Part shown: in pieces, positions 53,467-64,000 of the stretch
Layout of the letters: each line of letters starts with the position of its first letter
How positions within the stretch are numbered: the first letter of the stretch is position 1
NCBI RefSeq assembly: GCF_900116175.1
Contig: NZ_FPCH01000001.1
Location: 684,501 to 748,500, forward strand
Source: Hyphomicrobium facile
GTDB taxonomy: Bacteria > Pseudomonadota > Alphaproteobacteria > Rhizobiales > Hyphomicrobiaceae
Direction of reading: 5' to 3'
DNA: 64,000 nt
The notes under the pieces: generated by a model
The model's input: the letters and a program-made list of their open reading frames with translations, nothing else
What the model was told of the DNA's origin: nothing
The model's database searches: none
Program-made: the position numbers and the translations under genes

Positions 53467-54054
53467 ATGCGCACTCTTTTGAGCGCGGTTACAGCTGCGC
53501 TGTTGCTCGCAACATCCTTCAATTCAGCTTCGGCCGAGACGATCGACGCGTCGACGCTGACCTGTCATGACCTCATTGAAACAGCTGCGTCGTCCGAGAA
53601 AGCTTCGGTGTATGGCGCGACCGTCGTTCTCTATTGGATGGCTGGCTATCAGGCGACCGCCGAGCAGGGCACGGTCGTCGACTTCGACAACCTGTCGAAG
53701 GAATTCAGTCAGACGACGGAGTTCTGCGGGCAGAACCCAACCGTCGGCGTCATGTCGGCATCCGAGAAATTCATGGGTGAGAATGCCGAGGACCAGACGT
53801 CCAAAGCCATCGACCTTGCGATCCTGAAGTGCGAGGCCGTCAATACCACGAAGGAAGACGAGACCGAAGGGCTCGGCCAAATCCTGATGTGGCTCGCGGG
53901 CTATCACGCGAGCGTTGCCAAGAGCACGGTCATCGACATGGACAAGTTCAGCGAGAGCGTCAGCAAGATGGCGACCTACTGCGCCGAGAATCCCCAGATG
54001 GGCCTCTTCACCGCGAGCGAAAAATTCATGAGTGAAGAAGGGGATGGAGAGTAG
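53467..54054 (+). CDS. Tandem HdeA/HdeB-like periplasmic protein
   Basis: The ATG at 53467 follows GGAG by eight bases. The 195-residue protein has a signal peptide (cleavage near SASA|ET), then two similar halves of about 85 residues. Each has a first Cys (TLTCHDLI; ILKCEAVN), a WxAGY segment (YWMAGYQAT; MWLAGYHAS) and a second Cys (TEFCGQNP; ATYCAENP), ending in SEKFM. The repeat pattern fits HdeA/HdeB, acid-activated chaperones that dissociate at low pH. A fused tandem is unusual because the classic protein is a single domain dimer. Acid protection is inferred. Confidence 0.8.
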   Translation: MRTLLSAVTAALLLATSFNSASAETIDASTLTCHDLIETAASSEKASVYGATVVLYWMAGYQATAEQGTVVDFDNLSKEFSQTTEFCGQNPTVGVMSASEKFMGENAEDQTSKAIDLAILKCEAVNTTKEDETEGLGQILMWLAGYHASVAKSTVIDMDKFSESVSKMATYCAENPQMGLFTASEKFMSEEGDGE

Positions 54055-54130
54055 GGCTTCAAAGCTTCAATGCTGGGTTAGGTCGACACCCAGCCAACGA
54101 TTGGCAATTCCATGCTGAGGCTTGGCTAGA

Positions 54131-54157
54131 TCCCGGCCTTCGCCGGGATGACGGTGG
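54131..54157. repeat. Short palindrome of the TCCCGG-type repeat
   Basis: TCCCGGC (54131-54137) pairs with GCCGGGA (54142-54148) around a four-base loop, followed by TGACGG. This is the sequence type commonly dispersed in bacterial genomes. Only one clear copy is in the window. It lies downstream of the HdeA-like gene and may act as a terminator. Confidence 0.5.
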
Positions 54158-54176
54158 GAATGAATGAGCTGTTCTT

Positions 54177-54242
54177 TCATTCCACCGCCTGCTTGCCAGC
54201 GTATCCCAACTGAGCGTTCAGCTTTTCGACGAGGCCGGCGGT
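54177..54242 (-). pseudogene. Relic of the 3' end of the methylmalonyl-CoA mutase gene
   Basis: On the minus strand these bases encode [20 protein letters not shown] and a stop. This matches the final residues of the mutase at 54499-56673, [21 protein letters not shown] and stop, with third-position changes at most codons. Upstream of it the frame closes. The real scpA end is 257 bases away, beyond a small gene. It is the remnant of a tandem duplication rather than a gene. Confidence 0.8.
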
Positions 54243-54258
54243 TTAGGGTGATACCGGC

Positions 54259-54465
54259 TTATTCCCCGTCTCGCTGTTCGCTGGCGAATTCTTCTTCGAG
54301 CTCGTGTTCGAGCTTCACGAGGTCCTCGGGAAGGGGCATGCCGGTTGCTTTGATCTGGCTCAGCTTTTCTCTCAGCGAGAGATAGATTTCGTGCCTATCC
54401 TGGGGCTCGTTCTGCATCTCGGTGAGAAGCCGCGAGATCTCCAGCTTGATCTGGTCGAAAGCCAT
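54259..54465 (-). CDS. Small helical protein downstream of scpA
   Basis: The 68-residue protein is helical and acidic (KLEISRLLTEMQNEPQDRHE ... LEHELEEEFASEQ). It lies 33 bases after the mutase stop on the same strand, so it is probably cotranscribed; close relatives follow scpA in other Hyphomicrobiales. No function is known. A role with the mutase is only suggested by position. Confidence 0.7.
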   Translation of the reverse strand: MAFDQIKLEISRLLTEMQNEPQDRHEIYLSLREKLSQIKATGMPLPEDLVKLEHELEEEFASEQRDGE

Positions 54466-54498
54466 GATAGGTACCTTTTGTAAGAGAAAAAGCGGCGA

Positions 54499-56673
<2,175 letters not shown>

Positions 56674-56780
56674 TGTAGGGGCACTGATCCGGTATGAGAG
56701 GATTGTTCCTGGAGTGGTTCGGGGCACGGTACGGCAAAACCGGGTGCTCAGACAATCGCCGTGCGACTTTCTATCTTTGC

Positions 56781-56810
56781 GCCGGGCGACTCCGCTGCGC
56801 GGAGCCGGCC
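56781..56810. repeat. Palindromic repeat element, copy A
   Basis: The copy has outer arms GCCGG/CCGGC, a GCGA bulge and an inner stem CTCCGC/GCGGAG around TGC. It matches the architecture of copies at 30453-30489 and 56824-56865. It lies in the 205-base gap before the membrane-protein gene. Confidence 0.75.
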
Positions 56811-56823
56811 GGAGTTTTTGTTT

Positions 56824-56865
56824 GGCGCCGGCGACTCCCCTACGGGTGAGCCGGCCGCCGGCGCC
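56824..56865. repeat. Palindromic repeat element, copy B
   Basis: The copy is the longest of three: outer arms GGCGCCGGC and GCCGGC.., a GA bulge, and an inner stem CTCCCC over GGGTGAG with one mismatch. It lies 13 bases after copy A, in direct order. Confidence 0.75.
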
Positions 56866-56878
56866 GGAAAGTGGCGCT

Positions 56879-57388
56879 TCAACGGGACCTTTGGCCGAGC
56901 AGGTAGTCCCTCCGGCGGAGAAGCAGGTCGTAGATGACCGCGAAAAGCACCCCGCTCAGGGCTGCCATTATCAGGTCGTGGGTCTGAACGCCGGGCGGCG
57001 CTGGGGCGAGGGGCGATAGGACGAGGTAGATTGCTTCGCCAACTAGAAGCCAAACGAGCGCTGCCAGCATCGCGAACTTCAGCAATCTCACTGCGCCGCT
57101 GCCCGTGCTCGCGCCCAGAAACTTCGCAAGCGGAGGGAAGACGAACGTGCCGACGGGAATGTACCAGAGAAACGCCGCGATGAGCGCGCTCTGGAGATCA
57201 TCGGCATAGTTCTGGAAGGGCGATCCCGCGGCCTGTCCGGCGATTGGGTTCTTGTAAGATTGGTAGTCGGAGAGCGCCAGCACCGTCGACGCGGCGATGA
57301 GCGCGGAAATGATGGAGCTCAGCAGTCCCATCGCCGTCAGCCGCAACAGCGAAGCTCTTCGAGGGCTCGGCGTCGGAGAAGGGGCCAT
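56879..57388 (-). CDS. Membrane protein of unknown function
   Basis: The 169-residue protein has four predicted spans (about 19-39, 68-88, 102-124 and 139-156), with a cytoplasmic basic C-terminus ([15 protein letters not shown]). The soluble loop after span 1 is polar ([20 protein letters not shown]). It resembles no family that is recognised. It is oriented with scpA, 205 bases upstream of it across two repeats. Confidence 0.65.
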   Translation of the reverse strand: MAPSPTPSPRRASLLRLTAMGLLSSIISALIAASTVLALSDYQSYKNPIAGQAAGSPFQNYADDLQSALIAAFLWYIPVGTFVFPPLAKFLGASTGSGAVRLLKFAMLAALVWLLVGEAIYLVLSPLAPAPPGVQTHDLIMAALSGVLFAVIYDLLLRRRDYLLGQRSR

Positions 57389-57563
57389 GACGACATCCTG
57401 TGATGGTTCCCGTCAGCGTTAGCCGATGTGCATGCCGATGGCGGGATTGAGGAACCGCGGCGTTAATCCGAAGACATTTCTGCGGGCCGCTTTCGGAAAC
57501 GAGAATGCCACAAACGTCGGCATGATGTCCAAACCCGCCCTGCCGCCTCATCCAAGGTCAGAC

Positions 57564-58463
57564 ATGCAACGCAAGGTCCCCGACAGGAACCATAAGACGA
57601 GTGCGGCCCGGCTCTGGGCTCCCTTAGCGCGCTTTATCGATTGGGAAGCCGAGCTTGGAGAGGCTGCTGAGGCGCGAGGTCCGGCAGCTCACTTCGCCTA
57701 CGAGTTCGTTCGATTTGGCGTCAAGCAGGCGTGGGCCTGCCTTTTCGGCGCGCTGATGCTGACGCTTCTGATCGCCACCCATTTTTTCTATCCGAAAGGC
57801 GCAGAACTCGCCCGCTACGATTTCCTCGTCATCGCAGCCGTGCTCATTCAAATTCTGATGGTCGTTTTCAAGCTCGAAACGATGGACGAGGTCAAGGTCA
57901 TTTGCGTCTTCCATGTCGTCGGCACGGTGATGGAAGTTTTCAAGACGTCCGTCGGGTCGTGGCTTTATCCGGAGCCCAGTATTCTCCGCATTGGCGGCGT
58001 GCCGCTCTTCACCGGATTTATGTATGCCGCGATCGGCTCATATATTGCCCGGTGCTGGCGCCTTTTCGATTTTCGATTTACGCGGTATCCGCCGGTTTGG
58101 GCGCTCGGTATCCTGAGCGTGGCGATCTATGCGAACTTCTTCGGACACCATTACATTTGGGATGCGCGGCCCATCCTTTTTGCGGCGGCGATCATCCTCA
58201 TCGGGCCGTGCACGGTCTACTACAAGATCTGGAAGGTGCACCGGCACATGCCGCTGTTGGTCGGGCTTCTTCTCGTCGCGGTTTTCATCTGGTTTGCGGA
58301 GAATATCGGGACGTTCACGGCGGCCTGGGCCTATCCCCACCAGCGGCATGGCTGGGAACTCGTCGGGATCGGCAAGCTCGGATCGTGGTTTCTGTTGATG
58401 CTTATTTCATACACGCTTGTTGCGTGGATCAACCGGCCGAATGCTGTGGTAGCTTCGGAATAG
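57564..58463 (+). CDS. DUF817 family membrane protein
   Basis: The start at 57564 (AAGGTC upstream) gives 299 residues; ATGs at 57522 and 57525 are alternatives. It has eight or so spans and the DUF817 phrases VFKLETMDEVKVICVFHVVGT and ANFFGHHYIWDARP, with conserved Glu and His in the membrane. The N-terminal part is cytoplasmic. Function is unknown for the family; conserved charged residues suggest a channel, enzyme or transporter. It is divergent from the previous gene. Confidence 0.87.
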   Translation: MQRKVPDRNHKTSAARLWAPLARFIDWEAELGEAAEARGPAAHFAYEFVRFGVKQAWACLFGALMLTLLIATHFFYPKGAELARYDFLVIAAVLIQILMVVFKLETMDEVKVICVFHVVGTVMEVFKTSVGSWLYPEPSILRIGGVPLFTGFMYAAIGSYIARCWRLFDFRFTRYPPVWALGILSVAIYANFFGHHYIWDARPILFAAAIILIGPCTVYYKIWKVHRHMPLLVGLLLVAVFIWFAENIGTFTAAWAYPHQRHGWELVGIGKLGSWFLLMLISYTLVAWINRPNAVVASE

Positions 58464-58554
58464 CTAAGTGAATTATTTACCTCGAATTCGGGTGGCGCCA
58501 TTCTGCCGGAGCGCTTCGCCGTAGAATACGGCACTCATGTTCGGAGCGGATTCC

Positions 58555-58824
58555 ATGGCTCAATCACACTATTTCGCAGCGGCTTTGCTCTTTGGTGTCG
58601 GCGTCGTTGCAACGAATGCGTCGGCGGCGGGACTGGCCGCCAGCGATCTTGCCGCTCAGGTTCGCACTCAAGGTTTTACTTGCGACAAGCCGCAGGGCGC
58701 CGAAAAGAACGACTCGGCTTCGCGACCCAATGAGGAAGTGTGGATCCTCACCTGCGAGAACGGTTCCTACCGCATGACGGTCGTGCCCGACATGGCGGCC
58801 AAGATCGAAAAGCTCGACAAGTAA
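58555..58824 (+). CDS. Small secreted protein of unknown function
   Basis: The ATG at 58555 follows GGAGCGGA. The 89-residue protein has a signal peptide (cleavage near ATNASA|AG), and the mature part has two Cys (FTCDKPQ, ILTCENG) that probably form a disulphide, and ends with a charged helix (DMAAKIEKLDK). No family is recognised with confidence; single-Cys-pair secreted proteins of this kind are common in Rhizobiales. Confidence 0.7.
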   Translation: MAQSHYFAAALLFGVGVVATNASAAGLAASDLAAQVRTQGFTCDKPQGAEKNDSASRPNEEVWILTCENGSYRMTVVPDMAAKIEKLDK

Positions 58825-58961
58825 TTTCCGGCATTCTGCGTCACCCGATTGCGTGTCCCTCGATAGGTGTTCCGGGCGGAACAGCGACGGCCGCGAGCTT
58901 CGCGCATTCTTCCTCTCATCAGACCCCAGCCGGTCTTCAGCCATTCGAGAGGATCACGATC

Positions 58962-59165
58962 ATGTCGGGCATCGTCATTGCATCCGCCGCCGCGGCAATC
59001 ACAACGGTTGCGACTGTCGTGGTCGCCGCTCTCCCCGATGCGCAGGCGCTTCTCTCGCCGTTGACCGAAGGCGGCAACGAATATGCGATTGCCACCATCT
59101 CGGTGATGGCCTCCATTCCGATGCTCGGCATCATGGCCGTGCTCGCGACATCGGCCCGCGAATAG
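58962..59165 (+). CDS. Small membrane protein
   Basis: The ATG at 58962 follows GAGAGGA. The 67-residue protein has two hydrophobic stretches (about 2-25 and 44-62) and is rich in Ala, Val and Thr. The coding call rests on the binding site and the clean membrane pattern. No family is recognised. Confidence 0.5.
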   Translation: MSGIVIASAAAAITTVATVVVAALPDAQALLSPLTEGGNEYAIATISVMASIPMLGIMAVLATSARE

Positions 59166-59491
59166 CGGGTTCTTGCGCAGCAAACTTTTTCCGTGCTTGC
59201 TTCTTCCCTCGCTTCTTTTCTTGGCTCTTCTCCGGTGCAACTTTGCCGGCTCTTCATCGGAGCCGGCATTTTTTGTGTTCGATGCGGCCTTGAAGCCAAG
59301 TGTGTTGCGCTCAAACAGAGCACGTGGCGCGGCCATTGTCCTGCCTTGGTTGCACGTTCAATTGTCGTTGGGGAATGGGGGGTTATGGAAGCGAGCTTCC
59401 AGCCTCTTTCGCTTTTTTGTAAAAGGGTGCCGCGGCACCGGTGCGGGCCGGAGTCGACGAGTGCTCCCATGTATCGCGTGGGGTATGCGTC
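59166..59491. other. Intergenic region, 326 bases
   Basis: This gap is T-rich at its start (59185-59240) and includes the GGGGT site for the GTG-start gene at 59492. No gene, RNA or repeat was recognised. Confidence 0.4.
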
Positions 59492-60301
59492 GTGAAATTC
59501 AGGACTTTCATCGTCGTCGGAGGCGCGATCTTTGCGTCGTCGTTTTCCGCTCCGACAAAATTCGGGCCCGTAACCAACGCAGATGCGGCCGACGGAATTC
59601 GACAGACGGCGCAAGAAGCCGTTACGGTTCCGGAGTTCGTGCCGATCTTGAACTTCAGCCAATTCGTGCTCGCCACCGAGCAGTTCGCCGAGGCGAACCG
59701 CCTGTCGGATCGTACCGCGGCCGAAGCGTTGAGCGCCAAATTTGCCTTGGCTTCCGAGGTCCAGCACGTCGACCTGCATCAGGTCCGGCAAACGCCGGCC
59801 ATCATCGAAAGCGCGCTGAGCCTTGCGGCTCCGGTTTCCGATCCGGTTGAAAGGCCCGCAGAATCTCTCGCCGATCCTGTGAAGGTCATCACTGTCGTGC
59901 CGGAAGCCGCGGAAGTGCCAGCCGCCGAGGCGGAACATCAGCAGACTGAGGCGACCGCGACCGAGAGCAATCCTTCGACCGCCAGCCGCCCGCGCGCGGA
60001 GAAGCGCTTCCGCCCCGCTATGGGTCTCGGCATGGCCGAGCCGGATGATGCTGCGGCGCTGTTCCCGCCTTCCGCGAAGCCCTCAAAGAAAAAGAGCGCC
60101 AATAAGGCCGCGAACCGGCGCTTGGCAACGGCTGCGGCGCCTCCGATGGTCAATTCGGCGAACGCGCCGGATGGCGCCTATAATGGCGACATCGAGAAAC
60201 AACAATTCCAAATCGGAATTCCCGGCCAGTCGATGGAGCCGTTGATCTCGACCTGCGCGAAGGGCGAACGGAAATGTTTCGGGCCGTTCTGCGGGTGCTG
60301 A
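59492..60301 (+). CDS. Secreted or membrane-anchored protein of unknown function
   Basis: A GTG start at 59492 (GTGGGG upstream) gives 269 residues; no suitable ATG is in frame. The start begins a hydrophobic leader (KFRTFIVVGGAIFASSFSAP). The rest is Ala/Pro/Glu-rich, low in complexity, with a basic patch (KPSKKKSANKAANRRLATAA) and a C-terminal Cys-rich end (STCAKGERKCFGPFCGC) with four cysteines. It may be envelope-attached. No domain is recognised. Confidence 0.6.
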   Translation: MKFRTFIVVGGAIFASSFSAPTKFGPVTNADAADGIRQTAQEAVTVPEFVPILNFSQFVLATEQFAEANRLSDRTAAEALSAKFALASEVQHVDLHQVRQTPAIIESALSLAAPVSDPVERPAESLADPVKVITVVPEAAEVPAAEAEHQQTEATATESNPSTASRPRAEKRFRPAMGLGMAEPDDAAALFPPSAKPSKKKSANKAANRRLATAAAPPMVNSANAPDGAYNGDIEKQQFQIGIPGQSMEPLISTCAKGERKCFGPFCGC

Positions 60302-60308
60302 CAGAGCA

Positions 60309-60332
60309 ACGGCCGCAATGCTCTGCGGCCGT
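60309..60332. terminator. Bidirectional hairpin between convergent genes
   Basis: ACGGCCGC (60309-60316) and GCGGCCGT (60325-60332) pair perfectly with an 8-base loop; flanking AGAGCA and GTCTCT can extend it. It lies in the 60-base gap between two genes that end toward each other. Confidence 0.75.
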
Positions 60333-60361
60333 GTCTCTGCTTATCGAATTCCCGATGCGAT

Positions 60362-62236
60362 CTAGCTCAGCTTTTCTTGTAGACCCTTGAGGGTCGCCAC
60401 GGCGTCGGCTCCTGCGAACAGGAACTGATCGACGCCCGCCGATTTGAGTGCGGCTTCCTGCTCGCCCGGCCGTCCCGCCATCAAGACGAACTTGGCGCCC
60501 GCGGCCTTCAACGCTTGTGCTGCCGGTGCGGCGAGCGTGGCGTTGACGCTGTCGGAGGAACAGATGCACGCGGCGTCGGCGCCGGATTCTACGAACGCAG
60601 CGGCCGCATCTTCCGGCGTCTTGTAGCCGTCGCTGATGAGCGCTGCGATGCCGCCTGCCGCCAGGTAATTCTTCACCCAAGTCGTGCGGACGTTGTGCTC
60701 GACGATCTCACCCATGCTGGCGAGAAAGACCTTGAAGCCACCATGCGCATCGGCGGCATCGCGCAAAGCTTCGAATGCTTCGCCGAGACGGTGAGGCCGA
60801 AGCGGCGTCACTTCGATCGCTGCTTTGCCGGCGGGCAGAGATGGCGCTGTCCAAGGCTCGGCGTGGACGCCGTCATCGCCAAGCAGCGGGAAGGCGTTGA
60901 CGCCTGTCAGCTCCTGGCGGATCGTGGCGATCGATTTGGCTCGGGTTTCGGCCGTCTTTGCGATGGTTTCCTGGATATAGCCTGAGGTGAGCCCGGCGAG
61001 GAGGCCGCCGCGCGCTTCAATATCCTGGAAGATCTCCCAGGCCTTCTTGGCCATGTCGTCGGTCAGATTTTCGACATACCAGGAACCGCCGGCCGGATCG
61101 TTGACGCGGCCGAGATTGCTCTCCTCCTGGCAGACGATTTGAATGTTGCGGGCGACGCGCTGCGCAAAAGCGTCGGGCTTGCCGAGGGCGAATGTGAAGG
61201 GGAGAACGACGATAGAGTCTGCGCCGCCGAGCGCCGCACCGGCGCACGCGATGGTGGTGCGCAGGATGTTGGTCCAGGGATCGCGCTTCGCCATGATGCG
61301 ATAGGACGTCGGGCAATTGAGCTTCACGGCGGAGGCAACATCGCCAGCGCCCGAAGCATCGGCGACGCGCCAGATCAGGCGGCGTGCCGCGCGCAGCTTC
61401 GCAATCGTCGCGAATTCGTCGACGTCGGCTGCGAGCGAGACGTTGATTTTCGGCAGCGCCTTTTCGGGGGGGATGCCGCCTTGCTCGGCCGCTCGCAGGT
61501 AGGCAACGAGGGCGGACAGCATGAAGGCCAGTTCCTGCGCTTCGCTCGCGCCTGCGACGTGGGCGACGACGCCGTCGGCCGTCATGACTTGCACGCGCGG
61601 GTTCGCCTCGGTCGCATTCATCAGCGCAACGGCGCGGGCCAACGCCGTTTCAACCGGCTCGGACAGGCGGCCGGTCATCGCGAGCGTGCCGAGCGGATCG
61701 GCGCCGAACGAGCCTTGCCGTTCGCCGGCCTTGATACCGCGAGCGTCCCATTCGGCATTGAGCGCCAGGGCGGCGTCGAAAAAGTTTTCCTGAGCGACGA
61801 GGACGATCGGGCAGACGTCGAGAAGGACGTCCTTCAGGGCCGTGGCGAACGCCTCTTTCGTCGGGGCCAAGCCGTTTCCGCCGACCTGGATGCCGATCGA
61901 GGTCACGCCACCCTGGAGATCGTCGAGGATTGCGGCGTTCAATGCCTTCGGATCGCTCTCGATGTGGAACGTGCGGATATCCCAGCCGAGACCTTCGCGG
62001 ACGGCTTGCGTCCCGCGCGTGAACGGGGCGGCTCCCGGCAGTTGGTTGACCGTCGCCTGCAGGGCGTCGCCGCGAGTATAAAGCGGATTAATCTTGATGC
62101 CGTCGGCCGTGCGGGTGACGAGCCGCTTCTCGAAATCCGCCCCCTTAAGGGCCTTATTGACCAGCGCGCGCCACTGCTCGGTGTTGGCGGCGGGGAAATC
62201 GCCCGAAAGGTGCAATTCGTTAGTCGAGGTCGTCAT
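60362..62236 (-). CDS. mutA: Methylmalonyl-CoA mutase, small (non-catalytic) subunit
   Basis: The 624-residue protein starts MTTSTNELHLSGDFPAANTE and has the mutase barrel (AAPFTRGTQAVREGLGWDIR; VNDPAGGSWYVENLTDDMA). The C-terminal domain keeps a flavodoxin-like fold but lacks the DxHxxG cobalt ligand motif, as expected for the MutA subunit of the heterodimer. It pairs with the large subunit at 54499-56673. Both are on the minus strand but about 3.7 kb apart, with four plus-strand genes and one minus-strand gene between. Confidence 0.94.
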   Translation of the reverse strand: MTTSTNELHLSGDFPAANTEQWRALVNKALKGADFEKRLVTRTADGIKINPLYTRGDALQATVNQLPGAAPFTRGTQAVREGLGWDIRTFHIESDPKALNAAILDDLQGGVTSIGIQVGGNGLAPTKEAFATALKDVLLDVCPIVLVAQENFFDAALALNAEWDARGIKAGERQGSFGADPLGTLAMTGRLSEPVETALARAVALMNATEANPRVQVMTADGVVAHVAGASEAQELAFMLSALVAYLRAAEQGGIPPEKALPKINVSLAADVDEFATIAKLRAARRLIWRVADASGAGDVASAVKLNCPTSYRIMAKRDPWTNILRTTIACAGAALGGADSIVVLPFTFALGKPDAFAQRVARNIQIVCQEESNLGRVNDPAGGSWYVENLTDDMAKKAWEIFQDIEARGGLLAGLTSGYIQETIAKTAETRAKSIATIRQELTGVNAFPLLGDDGVHAEPWTAPSLPAGKAAIEVTPLRPHRLGEAFEALRDAADAHGGFKVFLASMGEIVEHNVRTTWVKNYLAAGGIAALISDGYKTPEDAAAAFVESGADAACICSSDSVNATLAAPAAQALKAAGAKFVLMAGRPGEQEAALKSAGVDQFLFAGADAVATLKGLQEKLS

Positions 62237-62452
62237 ACAACTTGGCTCCCACAGGCGACGGGCGTTACCGGCACGCCCGCTTTCCGATATACCCGCTCAG
62301 GAGCCGGGTGCGAGTGTGAAATAATCCCGGGGACCGGCCGAATTGCCGCGCTCGGTACGTGCTGCCGGCCGGTTTGCTTAGAGTGGCGGCGCATGGCATC
62401 ACCGGCGGGAGCTCTGGCCAATGAGTCGGGTTCGTAGATAGCTGGAGGCGAA

Positions 62453-63889
62453 ATGACTGGTACGCACGGCGCAGAGGGGTCTGGCGAGCCCGTCGCCGAT
62501 CCTCGCGATTATGTGCAGGATGGGCTGATCCTCATCGGCGTCAGCAAATCGGGCCCCGAATTGAAGCCCGAATGCATCGAGCTTGCTCTCGCCAATCGCC
62601 ATGGTCTCATCACGGGTGCCACGGGTACCGGCAAAACGGTGACGCTGCAGGTGTTGGCGGAAGGGTTTTCCGCTGCCGGTGTCCCGGTCTTCGCAGCCGA
62701 CATCAAGGGTGATCTTTCCGGCATCGCCGCGACGGGCAAGCCGTCGCCGAAGCTCGTCGAGCGGGCTCAGGAGATCGGCCTGACCCGATACGGCAATACG
62801 TCTTTTCCAACCGTCTTTTGGGACATCTTCGGGAAAGACGGACATCCCGTGCGCGCGACCGTGCAGGAAATGGGACCGCTTCTTCTTTCGCGCCTCATGG
62901 AGCTGACGGAGCCGCAAGAGGGCGTGCTGAACATCGCGTTTCGCTGGGCGGAAGATCAGCGCGCGGCCGGCGACGAAAAGATGACGATCCTCGATCTCAA
63001 GGATCTCAGATCTGTCATCGACGAAATGGGCCAGAAGGCTTCGACGCTCAGAAGCAAGTACGGACACGTCGCGCCCGCGACCGTCGGCGTCATTCAGCGC
63101 CGTCTTTTGGTTTTGGAAGAGCAGGGCGCCGCGCAATTCTTCGGCGAGCCTGCGCTCGACATCATGGATTTTCTCGAGGTCAAGCCGGACGGCCGTGGCG
63201 TAGTCAACATTCTCGCCGCCGAGAAGCTGATGAACACGCCGCGTCTCTACGCGACGTTCCTGCTCTGGCTTCTAACGGAGCTGTTCGAGAAGCTTCCCGA
63301 AGTCGGCGATCTCGACAAGCCGAAGCTCGTGTTTCTGTTCGACGAGGCGCATCTTCTTTTCAACGATGCGCCGAAGGCCGTGCTCGAGCAGATCGAGCGT
63401 GTGACGCGTCTCATCCGTTCGAAAGGTGTCGGCGTCTATTATGTGACGCAGAGTCCGGGCGATGTGCCGGATCGCGTTTCGGCGCAGCTCGGCAATCGCA
63501 TTCAGCACGCGCTGCGCGCCTTCACGCCGAAGGAGCAGAAGGCGATCCGTGCCGCGGCGCAGACGTTCCGCCCCAATCCCGAGATCGACACGGAGCGGGC
63601 CATTCAGGAGCTGAAGGTCGGCGAGGCGCTGGTGTCGCTTCTTCACGGTAAAGGCGAGCCGTCGATGGTGGAGCGGACGCTCATCCGGCCGCCGATGTCG
63701 CGCGTCGGGCCGCTGACGGCGGACGAGAGGAAGGCCCTCATTGCGGCCGACAGCAATAACCTGCGGAAATACGACAAGGAACTCGACCGCGAATCGGCGC
63801 ACGAACGCCTGCAGTCGCGAAATACCGTCGTCGGACAGCTGAAGCAGAGGCTTTCGTCATTCTCGAACATTCTTCGCGGCAAGGGATGA
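62453..63889 (+). CDS. HerA-like ATPase (DUF853 family)
   Basis: The 478-residue protein has Walker A GATGTGKT (55-62) and Walker [13 protein letters not shown] (near 290). Other phrases typical of the family are [11 protein letters not shown] and [14 protein letters not shown] with an arginine-finger-like region. DUF853 proteins form hexameric HerA/FtsK-type ATPases; many are stand-alone, with a proposed role in DNA processing or translocation. No NurA nuclease is nearby. The start is an ATG with a GGAGG-like site. Confidence 0.9.
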   Translation: MTGTHGAEGSGEPVADPRDYVQDGLILIGVSKSGPELKPECIELALANRHGLITGATGTGKTVTLQVLAEGFSAAGVPVFAADIKGDLSGIAATGKPSPKLVERAQEIGLTRYGNTSFPTVFWDIFGKDGHPVRATVQEMGPLLLSRLMELTEPQEGVLNIAFRWAEDQRAAGDEKMTILDLKDLRSVIDEMGQKASTLRSKYGHVAPATVGVIQRRLLVLEEQGAAQFFGEPALDIMDFLEVKPDGRGVVNILAAEKLMNTPRLYATFLLWLLTELFEKLPEVGDLDKPKLVFLFDEAHLLFNDAPKAVLEQIERVTRLIRSKGVGVYYVTQSPGDVPDRVSAQLGNRIQHALRAFTPKEQKAIRAAAQTFRPNPEIDTERAIQELKVGEALVSLLHGKGEPSMVERTLIRPPMSRVGPLTADERKALIAADSNNLRKYDKELDRESAHERLQSRNTVVGQLKQRLSSFSNILRGKG

Positions 63890-63987
63890 CCAAGGGATGG
63901 GCGCTGCCATCCGTTGAAAGTAGCGGTCAAAACCATTAGCTTTTGCGAGAGAATCGCGCGGCAACAGCTGCCGCTGAGGAGAACGAG

Positions 63988-64000
63988 ATGGGTTACTTCC
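63988..64000 (+). CDS. Start of a gene truncated by the window end
   Basis: An ATG at 63988 follows AGGAGA at 63976-63981, a strong site. Only four codons (MGYF) and one base are visible, so no product can be named. Confidence 0.6.

Noticed and set aside
61139..62437. A 432-codon plus-strand frame opposite the small mutase subunit
   Set aside because: It is antisense to a clear gene, rich in Arg and Gly, and without a start site or recognisable domain.

Overview
The window looks like chromosome from a methylotrophic alphaproteobacterium of the Hyphomicrobium type (order Hyphomicrobiales). This is inferred from content: a lanthanide-type PQQ methanol dehydrogenase (XoxF), a class I lysyl-tRNA synthetase, a PodJ-like Sel1-repeat polarity protein, a two-subunit methylmalonyl-CoA mutase, the Lhr-like helicase/PdeM repair pair and high-GC codon use. 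No rRNA, CRISPR array, prophage or intact insertion sequence was seen. Most of the sequence is ordinary core and housekeeping DNA with short accessory patches.

1-9.6 kb: the 3' part of a molybdenum hydroxylase large subunit, then coxG, an NTF2-like protein and a tautomerase that may carry a Tat-like leader; a malic enzyme; tRNA-Gly(CCC); a decayed fragment of an aldo/keto reductase whose intact copy lies 1.7 kb downstream; small secreted proteins; a CYTH protein. 9.6-19.4 kb: mscL, a small/large sodium:solute symporter pair, a proline iminopeptidase, a PodJ-like Sel1 protein, and a TauE/SafE exporter coupled to a TIGR02186 protein. 19.4-31.8 kb: pdeM and the Lhr-like helicase, pyrD and a DUF952 gene, a solitary DUF262/DUF1524 protein (possible modification-dependent nuclease), class I lysK, an alpha/beta hydrolase, mepA and msrA.

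31.9-40 kb: tRNA-Ser(GGA), xoxF, a VOC protein, copC, and a type III polyketide synthase facing a flavoprotein oxidoreductase and an isoprenylcysteine-methyltransferase-like protein. These are the same three enzyme classes as the Streptomyces srsABC phenolic-lipid set, and an NAD-dependent epimerase sits beside them. 40-49 kb: a glycosyltransferase, an MFS transporter, a CBS protein, an AaeB-type efflux operon (FUSC, DUF1656, HlyD) and a Spy/CpxP-like protein. 49-64 kb: a DEAD-box helicase with a long charged tail, a second proline iminopeptidase, a tandem HdeA-like protein, the two methylmalonyl-CoA mutase subunits separated by four opposite-strand genes, and a HerA-like ATPase.

The most noteworthy signals are the polyketide/methyltransferase/flavoprotein neighbourhood, a three-copy covarying palindromic repeat (30.5 and 56.8 kb), two gene relics (aldo/keto reductase at 5.85 kb, scpA tail at 54.2 kb), the conflict between leader and Pro1 in the tautomerase, and the tandem HdeA-like protein. 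Start codons were chosen from ribosome binding sites and domain limits and are marked where uncertain.
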